Shown here: positions 1 to 6,034 of the stretch, piece after piece
Numbering within the stretch: the first letter of the stretch is position 1
Layout of the letters: every line of letters starts with the position of its first letter
Origin: Spirochaetales bacterium
GTDB lineage: Bacteria > Spirochaetota > Spirochaetia > Sphaerochaetales > Sphaerochaetaceae
Direction: 5' to 3'
NCBI GenBank assembly: GCA_017962865.1
Contig: JAGCUM010000124.1
Coordinates: forward strand, 1 to 7,523
Length of the DNA stretch: 7,523 nt
Program-made: the position numbers and the translations under genes
Notes under the pieces: generated by a model
Database searches by the model: none
What the model was told of the DNA's origin: nothing
What the model saw: the letters and a program-made list of their open reading frames with translations, nothing else

Positions 1-77
1 CAGTGAACCATGATATCTTCCGTGACCTGGAGACCGGTCTGATTGTACTCAGCAAAGGCTGGAAGGGGGTGAAATAA
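1..77 (+). CDS. C-terminal end of an unidentified protein (5' truncated)
   Basis: Of the three forward frames only frame 3 stays open from the window edge. It gives about 24 codons ending in TAA at 75-77, and the visible tail reads ...HDIFRDLETGLIVLSKGWKGVK. The stop shares its last base with the ATG of the following lipoprotein gene (TAATG). This is typical of translationally coupled genes in one operon and supports the frame being a real gene. I do not recognise the family from so short a tail, so no function is offered. Another explanation is chance openness over 75 bases. The gene-like overlap and the strong ribosome site embedded in the tail make that less likely but do not exclude it. 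Confidence 0.5.
   Translation, partial: VNHDIFRDLETGLIVLSKGWKGVK
63..72 (+). promoter_or_regulatory. Strong ribosome binding site of the lipoprotein gene
   Basis: AAGGGGGTGA differs by one base from the full anti-16S complement AAGGAGGTGA and ends 4 nt before the ATG at 77. It fixes that start codon. It lies inside the last codons of the upstream reading frame, so ribosomes finishing that gene would arrive on it. Confidence 0.8.
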
Positions 78-802
78 TGAAGAAACGTTTCTCAATTCTT
101 CTTATCGTAGCTTTGGTGTTGATTCTCGGCGCCTGTAATTCCTCCCCGGATAACAAACAGCCGAGTGCTCCGATTGAAAAGCCCGGCGTGCTTGATCCCA
201 ATGACCCATATTATGCCGATGGTCTTAACGATTACGGCCTTCCCGATCTTTCCTTCTACACGGTCGAGCAGATAGTCGACATGTATGTCAATCCTGATAA
301 CTGGAGCGCCTCTGTCCTGTATGCGACAGACGGTTATTTCAGTTACGATGAAGACGAAGTGTATTCCGATTCCGATATCGATGAAGATTATGTCTTCGCA
401 TTCGGGGAGTGGGTGGACTATGACCCGGGTACATGGACTCCGGGTCCTGACGAGATCACGCAGTTCGATATAGACTGGTCTGACTTCGAAGATCCGGGAG
501 AGTATACTCCGCCCAGCAACGAGCTTCCTGCCGAGTACGCTTTCCTGGTCCCGGGCGGAGTACGTTCCGGAGACATGGTCATCAATGATGAGGATGGGCT
601 CAATATCTCCCTTAAGAGCAGAACGGCCGACGAATACAACGCAATCGGTCAGGCTGCCCAGAGCCACGGCTATACCATTGATGCCAACAGCGGTTCTTTT
701 GGTGGTATGCAGTACTTTGAGGCCAGTAACGGCATTGAGGAAATCTCCATTGTGTTCCAGAACGGCAGCGTAATGATTTCGTTTGATGAAGTCGATGAAT
801 AA
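77..802 (+). CDS. Hyper-acidic predicted lipoprotein, function unknown
   Basis: The protein has 241 aa. A classic lipoprotein signal is visible: basic n-region MKKR, hydrophobic core at residues 5-16, and lipobox L-G-A-C with the acylated Cys at residue 20. The mature protein should be anchored to the outer face of the cytoplasmic membrane. A Pro/Asp-rich linker (about 21-50) leads to a strongly acidic, aromatic-rich middle (about 90-145: runs such as YDEDEVYSDSDIDEDY). A C-terminal part from about 150 looks like a small alternating beta/helix domain (GDMVINDEDGLNISL, then ADEYNAIGQAAQSHGYTID). By hand count the mature chain has about 47 Asp/Glu against about 5 Lys/Arg. The C-terminal part loosely recalls small lipoprotein domains of unknown function common in Clostridia, but I cannot name one with assurance. 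The gene overlaps the upstream frame by one base, has a near-perfect ribosome site, and is followed by a terminator, so it is the last gene of its operon. Cation or surface-ligand binding is only a guess from charge. Confidence 0.85.
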   Translation: MKKRFSILLIVALVLILGACNSSPDNKQPSAPIEKPGVLDPNDPYYADGLNDYGLPDLSFYTVEQIVDMYVNPDNWSASVLYATDGYFSYDEDEVYSDSDIDEDYVFAFGEWVDYDPGTWTPGPDEITQFDIDWSDFEDPGEYTPPSNELPAEYAFLVPGGVRSGDMVINDEDGLNISLKSRTADEYNAIGQAAQSHGYTIDANSGSFGGMQYFEASNGIEEISIVFQNGSVMISFDEVDE

Positions 803-817
803 AGACTGTTAAATAGC

Positions 818-853
818 AAAACGGCGTAGACCAAAAGGTTTACGCCGTTTTTT
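818..853 (+). terminator. Intrinsic terminator after the lipoprotein gene
   Basis: A 15-bp stem (818-832 with 837-851) closes on an AAAA loop at 833-836. Every position pairs, with a single G-U wobble (829/840), and a T run covers 848-853. It sits 15 nt after the lipoprotein stop. The 5' arm starts with AAAA, so the reverse strand has a short TTTT tract at the end of the same stem. It may weakly terminate the converging ABC exporter transcript as well. Confidence 0.92.
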
Positions 854-861
854 ATATACAG

Positions 862-915
862 GGATCAGAAGGATTACAAGGATCAGAAGGAGCACAAGGA
901 GTACAAGGACTACAA
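862..915 (+). repeat. Six 9-bp tandem repeats, consensus GGANYASAA-like
   Basis: The units are GGATCAGAA, GGATTACAA, GGATCAGAA, GGAGCACAA, GGAGTACAA and GGACTACAA, end to end without gaps. GGA, the A at position 6 and the AA at 8-9 are invariant; positions 4-5 and 7 vary. The run lies between the + strand terminator and the 3' end of the - strand exporter operon, outside any gene. Because the unit is 9 bp, every frame reads as a tripeptide repeat: forward frame 1 would be Gly-X-Y (GSE GLQ GSE GAQ GVQ GLQ). That frame has no ATG or ribosome site in front and crosses the terminator, so I treat the run as non-coding. It could be a slippage-generated microsatellite or a relic. Confidence 0.85.
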
Positions 916-948
916 AGTGTCACTAAGTGCCACAAAAGGTACTTGCTA

Positions 949-2877
949 TCAGGCCTTGTTGCCGGTGTAGAGGGTGTAGTACTTGCCTTTCTGCTCCAGC
1001 AGTTCCTCGTGTGTTCCGCGCTCGATTATGCGCCCCTGTTCCATGACCATGATGCAGTTGGCATTCTTGACGGTCGAAAGCCTGTGGGCGATGACAAAGC
1101 TTGTCCTGCCTGCCATCAGGGCATCCATACCGCGCTGGACCAGAACCTCGGTTCTTGTATCGATTGAAGAAGTGGCTTCGTCCAGAATCAGGGCAGGGGG
1201 ATCTGCAACTGCAGCCCTTGCGATGGCAAGAAGTTGTCTCTGTCCCTGGCTCAGGTTGGCTCCGTCATTTTTCAGAACGGTATCATAACCGTTGGGAAGT
1301 CTTCGGATGAATCCGTCTGCATTGGCCAGCTGAGCTGCCCTGATGCACTCTTCGTCCGTTGCATCGAGCTTGCCGTAGCGGATGTTCTCCATCACTGTGC
1401 CGGTAAAGAGATGGGTATCCTGAAGAACAACTCCGAGACTTCGCCTGAGATCTGCCTTCTTGATCTTGTTGACATTGATTTCATCGAAGCGGATCTTTCC
1501 GTCCTGGATGTCGTAGAAGCGGTTGATCAGGTTGACCGCAGTTGTCTTTCCCGCACCGGTACTGCCGACGAAGGCAAGCTTCTGACCGGGCTTTGCATAC
1601 ATCTTTATGTCATGAAGGACCATCTTTTCAGGGGTATATCCGAAATCTACGCCATCGAATGTCACCGCACCTTCAAGCTTGCGGTATGTCACGCTTCCGT
1701 CTGCCTGATGGGGATGTTTCCATGCCCAGACGTGTGTGTTCTCATCTGTCTCGGTGATTGTTCCGTCTTCTGCGACCTTTGCCTTGACCAGCTCGACATA
1801 GCCGTTGTCTTCCTCGGGCTGCTGGTCCATCATCTCGAATACACGGGTAGCACCGGCGCTGGCCATGACGATGCTGGAGAACTGCTGGCTGACCTGAACC
1901 ACAGGCATCGAGAAGTTCCTGTTCAATGTCATGAAGGTTACCAGAGCTCCGATCGTAAAGCCTCCCAGTCCGTGGATGGCCAGGATGGATCCGACGATTG
2001 CTATGAGTACATAGCTGATGTTTCCGATATTGCCGTTGACGGGCATTATGATGTTTACGATTGAGTTGGCCTTCCTGGAACTTTCGCGAAGCTTGTCGTT
2101 CAGTTTCTTGAAGTCCTCGGTGCTGCGCTCTTCACGGCAGAAGACCTTCACGACCTTCTGTCCCTGCATCATCTCCTCGATGTAGCCGTTTACGGCTCCC
2201 AGGTCCTTCTGCCTTTCGACGAAGTACTTGCCTGAAAGGGAACTGAGCTTTGCAGAGACCTTGACGCTGATGAACACCATCATGAGGGAAAGGAGAGTCA
2301 GAGGAATGTTCAGAACCAGCATGCTCACGAATGTGGATACAAGCGTGATGGATGAACTGAAGAGTTGGGGAATGCTCTGGCTTATGACCTGTCTGAGAGT
2401 ATCTATATCATTTGTATAGACGCTCATGATGTCGCCGCGTGAATGGGTGTCGAAGTACTTCAGCGGCAGGCTCTCCATCCTGTTGAAGAGCTTGACCCTC
2501 AGTTTGCGAAGGGATCCCTGGCTGACCGATACCATTATCCTGTTCATGGCATAGTTGCAGCAAAGACCGGCAAACAGAACCCCTGCCAAGGTCAGCAGCC
2601 GTTTGGCCAGCGGTGAGAAGTCCGGGTTGATCTGTCCGATGAGCGGAAGGATGTAGACATCGATCAGGCTTCTGATGAACAGTGTCACGGATAGGGTGGC
2701 AAGGGCAGCGAAGGCTATGCATGCCAGTACCACGAGGAATGCGAACTTGTAGTCCTTCAGGACGAACTTCATGACCTTGATTATCGGTTTGAATGCTCCC
2801 TTCTGGGGTTTGACCATCATTCCTCTGGGGGGACGCTCGGGTCTCTGCGGCTTTCTGTCGTTGTTGTTCTCGCTCAT
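949..2877 (-). CDS. Heterodimeric ABC exporter subunit with the catalytic NBD
   Basis: This 642-aa protein is a type I exporter half-transporter: an N-terminal six-helix membrane domain (about 35-330) and a C-terminal nucleotide-binding domain (about 400-642). Visible motifs are Walker A GSTGAGKTT (438-446, Lys444), Q-loop VVLQDTHLF, signature LSQGQ (542-546, not the canonical LSGGQ), Walker B LILDEATSSID with catalytic Glu567, and switch His598. It therefore supplies the hydrolytically complete Walker B and His. Its altered signature would face the partner's degenerate site, the same division of labour known for Thermotoga TM287/TM288, of which this is the TM288-like half. Between the membrane and nucleotide domains there is an extra stretch of about 40 residues (about 363-400, containing HVWAWKHPH) that the partner lacks. 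The start is set by AGGAGG 5 nt upstream. The end carries a double stop (TGA TAG). It is the second gene of the operon, 10 nt after its partner. Drug, lipid or peptide export is possible; the substrate cannot be read from the sequence. Confidence 0.95.
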   Translation of the reverse strand: MSENNNDRKPQRPERPPRGMMVKPQKGAFKPIIKVMKFVLKDYKFAFLVVLACIAFAALATLSVTLFIRSLIDVYILPLIGQINPDFSPLAKRLLTLAGVLFAGLCCNYAMNRIMVSVSQGSLRKLRVKLFNRMESLPLKYFDTHSRGDIMSVYTNDIDTLRQVISQSIPQLFSSSITLVSTFVSMLVLNIPLTLLSLMMVFISVKVSAKLSSLSGKYFVERQKDLGAVNGYIEEMMQGQKVVKVFCREERSTEDFKKLNDKLRESSRKANSIVNIIMPVNGNIGNISYVLIAIVGSILAIHGLGGFTIGALVTFMTLNRNFSMPVVQVSQQFSSIVMASAGATRVFEMMDQQPEEDNGYVELVKAKVAEDGTITETDENTHVWAWKHPHQADGSVTYRKLEGAVTFDGVDFGYTPEKMVLHDIKMYAKPGQKLAFVGSTGAGKTTAVNLINRFYDIQDGKIRFDEINVNKIKKADLRRSLGVVLQDTHLFTGTVMENIRYGKLDATDEECIRAAQLANADGFIRRLPNGYDTVLKNDGANLSQGQRQLLAIARAAVADPPALILDEATSSIDTRTEVLVQRGMDALMAGRTSFVIAHRLSTVKNANCIMVMEQGRIIERGTHEELLEQKGKYYTLYTGNKA

Positions 2878-2882
2878 ACCGT

Positions 2883-2888
2883 CCTCCT
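2883..2888 (-). promoter_or_regulatory. Ribosome binding site of the second exporter gene
   Basis: AGGAGG on the reverse strand lies 5 nt before the ATG at 2877 and overlaps the TGA stop of the first exporter gene (2888-2890) by one base. This arrangement couples translation of the two subunits and fixes the start of the 642-aa protein. It contrasts with the first gene, which has no such site. Confidence 0.85.
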
Positions 2889-4633
2889 CAGTTCATCTTC
2901 TCGTCGAAGTCGCCGTTGCCCTGCATCTGCACCTCGCAGATTTCCTGATAGATCGCATTGGTCTTCAGCAGGTTCTCATGTGTATCGAAGCCGTTGATTC
3001 TTCCGTTGTCCAGAACAATGATGCGGTCTGCATCCTGAACGCTGGAGATTCTCTGGGAGATTATCAGCTTTGTGGTATCGGGGATATCCTCACGGAATGC
3101 CCTTCGTATGCGTGCATCTGTAGCGGTATCTACTGCACTTGTCGAATCATCGAGTATAAGCACCTTCGGCTTCTTCAGAAGCGCACGGGCTATGCAAAGC
3201 CTCTGCTTCTGTCCTCCGGAGACGTTCGTACCGCCCTGTTCGATTCTGGTGTTGTACCCATCCGGCATCTGCTCGATGAAATCTGCTGCGCAGGCGAGGG
3301 TACATGCGGCCCTGCATTCTTCCTCTGTGGCATTCTCATTTCCCCAGCGCAGGTTGTCCAGGACCGTGCCGCTGAAGAGCTCGTTCTTCTGTAGAACTAC
3401 GGAAACCTGGTTTCTCAGGGCTTCCATATCATAGTTTCTCACATCGATTCCACCGACTTTCACCGAGCCTTCGTTGACGTCATAGAGGCGGGAAATGAGG
3501 CTGACGAGAGTGGACTTTCCGCTTCCGGTTCCGCCTATGATTCCTATGGTTTCTCCAGATTTTATATGGAGGTCTATGTTGTTGAGAGTATAGTCTCCGG
3601 TGCCCTCTCTGTAGGAGAAGCTTACATTATCGAAGTCAATTGATCCGTTTCGGACCTCTGTTTCGGGGTTCTCCGGATTGGTCATGTCCGCCTTCTCGTC
3701 CAGGACTTCGGCGATTATTCTGGCTGCGGCAAGGCTCATCGAAAGCATTACGAAGATCATGGAGACCATCATCATAGACATGAGCATGCTCAGGACATAG
3801 CTGAACAGGGAAGTAAGGTTTCCGGTGGTCATCGAACCGCCGACGATGAAGTGGGCTCCAAGCCAACCGAGAAGCAGCATGCTGGTATAGACGACGCCCA
3901 TCATGATGGGACCGTTGAAGGCCAGTATGCTCTCGGCCTTGACCGAAAGGGAGTAGAGGGCATAGGCTGCCTTGCCGAATTTCTCCTTCTCGAAGTCTTC
4001 ACGGACAAAGGCCTTCACGACCCTGATTCCCGTGACGTTCTCCTGTACGCTTGCGTTCAGCTCATCGTACTTCTCGAAGAGCCTCTTGAAGATGGGCATT
4101 ACCAGATGCATGATGGTGAATAGCCCGATACCGAGGATGACAAGTCCTACCATGAAGATCAGTGTGAGCTTCACGTTGATGAGGAAGCACATGATCATGC
4201 TGAGTATCATCATCATCGGTGCACGTACTGCGATACGCATGGTCATCTGGAAGGCATTCTGGACGTTGGTGACGTCAGTAGTCATCCTTGTTACAAGACC
4301 TGCTGTGCTGAACTTGTCTATGTTTGAGAACGAAAAGGTCTGGATATTGCGATAGATGGCTTCGCGGAGATTGGTCGAGAAACCCGTAGCTGCCACTGCA
4401 GCAGTCTGTCCGGCCTTGATTCCGAAGAACAGGCTTATGAAAGCCAGGACCAGCATTATGCCTCCGTAGAGGAATACATCGGGCAGGCTTCCCGCGGAAA
4501 TGCCCCTGTCGATTATCATTGCCGTGACGAATCGAATAAGGATTTCCATGAATACTTCACCCGCAGTCAGAATAGGCGTAAGTATTGCGTATTTCCTATA
4601 TTGTCCTATGTGCTTGAGAAGTGTTTTAATCAT
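2888..4633 (-). CDS. Heterodimeric ABC exporter subunit with the degenerate NBD
   Basis: From ATG 4633 the protein has 581 aa, the usual size of a type I half-exporter. A six-helix membrane domain occupies about 10-305 (hydrophobic segments near 15-40, 53-75, 135-182 and 238-300, with the coupling-region motif VTGIRVVKAF). A nucleotide-binding domain follows. Motifs are Walker A GGTGSGKST (367-375, Lys373), Q-loop VVLQKNELF, a canonical signature SGGQ (472-475), Walker B LILDDSTSAVD with Asp496 where the catalytic Glu should be, and Gln527 (ISQR) where the switch His should be. This is the TM287-like, degenerate-site half. It can bind ATP but should hydrolyse poorly at its own Walker site, while its intact signature completes the partner's active site. 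The open frame extends upstream to a TTG at 4699, but that adds 22 residues of non-homologous sequence (CDDCNIITIVYSS...) that run through the apparent promoter. MIKTLLKHIGQYRKYAIL is the start I expect for this family. No Shine-Dalgarno precedes ATG 4633. It is the first gene of the exporter operon. Confidence 0.93.
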   Translation of the reverse strand: MIKTLLKHIGQYRKYAILTPILTAGEVFMEILIRFVTAMIIDRGISAGSLPDVFLYGGIMLVLAFISLFFGIKAGQTAAVAATGFSTNLREAIYRNIQTFSFSNIDKFSTAGLVTRMTTDVTNVQNAFQMTMRIAVRAPMMMILSMIMCFLINVKLTLIFMVGLVILGIGLFTIMHLVMPIFKRLFEKYDELNASVQENVTGIRVVKAFVREDFEKEKFGKAAYALYSLSVKAESILAFNGPIMMGVVYTSMLLLGWLGAHFIVGGSMTTGNLTSLFSYVLSMLMSMMMVSMIFVMLSMSLAAARIIAEVLDEKADMTNPENPETEVRNGSIDFDNVSFSYREGTGDYTLNNIDLHIKSGETIGIIGGTGSGKSTLVSLISRLYDVNEGSVKVGGIDVRNYDMEALRNQVSVVLQKNELFSGTVLDNLRWGNENATEEECRAACTLACAADFIEQMPDGYNTRIEQGGTNVSGGQKQRLCIARALLKKPKVLILDDSTSAVDTATDARIRRAFREDIPDTTKLIISQRISSVQDADRIIVLDNGRINGFDTHENLLKTNAIYQEICEVQMQGNGDFDEKMN

Positions 4634-4642
4634 AATAGTAAA

Positions 4643-4671
4643 AATATACAGAGAAACGGATGAATAGACAA
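4643..4671 (-). promoter_or_regulatory. Promoter of the ABC exporter operon, apparently leaderless
   Basis: On the reverse strand a -35 box TTGTCT (4666-4671) and a -10 box TATATT (4643-4648) are separated by exactly 17 bp. The -10 box ends 9 nt before ATG 4633, so transcription would begin within a few bases of the start codon. This fits the absence of any Shine-Dalgarno there. The -35 box overlaps an ACAATTGT palindrome (4668-4675). Confidence 0.6.
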
Positions 4672-4672
4672 T

Positions 4673-4696
4673 TGTGATTATGTTACAATCATCACA
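4673..4696. promoter_or_regulatory. Inverted repeat, possible operator between divergent operons
   Basis: TGTGAT (4673-4678) and ATCACA (4691-4696) form a perfect 6-bp inverted repeat spaced by 12 bp. The repeat straddles the extended -10 of the rightward operon and abuts the -35 of the leftward one. A dimeric regulator bound here could affect both promoters. No regulator gene is present in the window, and 6-bp arms can arise by chance in AT-rich DNA. Confidence 0.3.
4681..4689 (+). promoter_or_regulatory. Extended -10 promoter of the deaminase operon
   Basis: TG-T-TACAAT is a good extended -10 element (TG at 4681-4682, hexamer at 4684-4689). No convincing -35 box lies 16-18 bp upstream, which extended -10 promoters can tolerate. 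The predicted start near A4696 gives a leader of about 24 nt holding the ribosome site at 4710-4714. Confidence 0.55.
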
Positions 4697-4709
4697 CAAC
4701 CGTCTGTTT

Positions 4710-4714
4710 GGAGG
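4710..4714 (+). promoter_or_regulatory. Ribosome binding site of the deaminase gene
   Basis: GGAGG lies 5 nt before the ATG at 4720 and settles that start. Its presence shows that the neighbouring divergent gene's lack of a site is not a general trait of this genome. Confidence 0.85.
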
Positions 4715-4719
4715 ACTGA

Positions 4720-6012
4720 ATGTCGATTCTATTCAAAAACGCCAAAGCAATCATTACTGAGAAGGGAAATCTCAAGGTCCTGGAGAACGCCTATCTGGGT
4801 GTCGAGGGAAGCAATATCTGCTATATCGGAACGGAGCGTCCTAAAAAGGATTTCGACTGTGAGAAGGATATGTACGGCAAGCTTCTCATGCCCGGCCTTG
4901 TGAACGGGCACGCCCATAGCGCCATGAACCTTCTTAAGGGGCTGGGAAATGATCTGCCGCTCATGGATTGGCTCCATACCGTCTGGCCCATCGAGGGCAG
5001 GATGCGTGACGAGGATTTCTCATCCGGAATGGCGATGGTAATCCTGGAAATGCTTGCAGGCGGAACGACAAGTTTCTCCGACATGTACTGGAGACCGGTC
5101 ATTACACAGAAGATCATAGGAGAGAGCGGAATCAAGGCTGATCTGACACGTGTCATGATGGGCGGAGGTCCGGACGTGGATTACCTGACATACCCGAACA
5201 GGGTGGAGTCCCTTGAGCTGTTCAAGGATTTCGACGGCGCCTATGACGGAAGGCTCCATATCGACTGGAGCGTTCACGGTGACTATACGATCGATGACAG
5301 TTTCGCCAAGAGCTGGGCTGAAGAAATCCAGGGTCTTGGCGGAAGGCTTCACATCCACCTGTCGGAGACAAAGTCCGAGCAGGAACAGTGCGTACAAAAG
5401 CGCGGTGTCACGCCTGCAAGGTGGTTCTACAATCTGGGTTTCTTCAATGTCCCGACCTATGCTGCGCACTGCGTGTGGGTGACGGATGAGGATATGGAAC
5501 TCCTTCTTGAGAAGAACGTAGTTCCCGTCCACAATCCTACAAGCAATCTCAAGCTCGGAAGCGGATTCGCTCCGATTCCCAAGATGCTGGACATGGGGCT
5601 GAAGGTTGCCCTGGGAACGGACGGAAGCGCAAGCAACAACAACGTTAACATGTTTGAGGAGATGCATATGGCTTCCGTTATCCATAACGGTTATCTGAAT
5701 GACCCGACGCTGATGAAGCCCGAGACCGTCATTAAGATGGCAACCGTAAACGGAGCCCTTGCTCAGGGAAGACCCGACACCGGAAGCCTCGAGGTAGGGA
5801 AGAAGGCAGACATCATTGCCCTGAATCTCGATGCCCCGCATCTGGTTCCGGATCATGATACCCTTGCCCTCGTGACATACTCTGCACAGGCAAGCGACGT
5901 ATGCATGACAATGGTCGACGGCAAGATTCTCTATGAGAACGGCGAGTACCTGACAATGGATAAAGAACGCATTTTCCATGAGTATAACAAGTCTTTGGAC
6001 TATCTTTTCTGA
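4720..6012 (+). CDS. mtaD: MTA/SAH deaminase-type amidohydrolase
   Basis: This 430-aa cytosolic enzyme belongs to the metal-dependent amidohydrolase superfamily, closest by eye to 5-methylthioadenosine/S-adenosylhomocysteine deaminases (Thermotoga TM0936 type). These enzymes convert the adenine of MTA or SAH to hypoxanthine with release of ammonia. The N-terminal beta-sandwich part (1-57) leads to the metal motif GHAH (His64, His66). Next come the family segment LLKGLGNDLPLMDWL, then GGTTSFSDMYW (114 on), HIHLSE (His213, Glu216), AAHCVW (His250), and LGTDGSASNN with metal/catalytic Asp301. The C-terminal part returns to the sandwich (GKKADIIALNLD). All ligands expected for a one-metal active site are present, so it should be active. 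Length matches the family. It is the first gene of a rightward operon, divergent from the ABC exporter, with its own promoter and strong ribosome site. Related deaminases acting on other adenosine or guanine compounds cannot be separated from MtaD by inspection. Confidence 0.88.
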   Translation: MSILFKNAKAIITEKGNLKVLENAYLGVEGSNICYIGTERPKKDFDCEKDMYGKLLMPGLVNGHAHSAMNLLKGLGNDLPLMDWLHTVWPIEGRMRDEDFSSGMAMVILEMLAGGTTSFSDMYWRPVITQKIIGESGIKADLTRVMMGGGPDVDYLTYPNRVESLELFKDFDGAYDGRLHIDWSVHGDYTIDDSFAKSWAEEIQGLGGRLHIHLSETKSEQEQCVQKRGVTPARWFYNLGFFNVPTYAAHCVWVTDEDMELLLEKNVVPVHNPTSNLKLGSGFAPIPKMLDMGLKVALGTDGSASNNNVNMFEEMHMASVIHNGYLNDPTLMKPETVIKMATVNGALAQGRPDTGSLEVGKKADIIALNLDAPHLVPDHDTLALVTYSAQASDVCMTMVDGKILYENGEYLTMDKERIFHEYNKSLDYLF

Positions 6013-6024
6013 TTAAGATTAACT

Positions 6025-6029
6025 GGGAG
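6025..6029 (+). promoter_or_regulatory. Ribosome binding site that decides the hydrolase start
   Basis: GGGAG ends 5 nt before ATG 6035. The alternative GTG at 6029 begins on the last base of this site and would have none of its own, so ATG 6035 is preferred. Confidence 0.75.
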
Positions 6030-6034
6030 TGATT

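Noticed and set aside
92..667. Reverse-strand open frame of 191 codons across the lipoprotein gene
   Set aside because: The forward frame has a lipobox, a strong ribosome site and a terminator; the reverse frame has none of these.
916..944. Short hairpins (AGTG-T-CACT, and AAGTGCC with GGTACTT) as a terminator for the exporter operon
   Set aside because: The stems are 4 and 7 bp. The longer contains a G-U pair that becomes a C-A mismatch in the exporter transcript, and no T run follows on that strand.
862..944. CRISPR-like array or small collagen-like gene from the 9-bp repeats
   Set aside because: Repeat units are 9 bp with no spacers, and the Gly-X-Y frame lacks a start codon and ribosome site and runs through the terminator.
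1234..2064. Open frame of 276 codons opposite the 642-aa exporter subunit
   Set aside because: It is antisense to conserved motifs of the exporter and has no initiation signals or recognisable protein features.
4634..4719. Riboswitch or structured leader in the divergent intergenic region
   Set aside because: The rightward leader would be only about 24 nt and the leftward one near zero, leaving no room for an aptamer.
5020..5979. Long open frame (319 codons) on the strand opposite the deaminase
   Set aside because: It lies entirely within a well-supported enzyme gene, has no ribosome site, and its composition is that of a codon-biased shadow frame.
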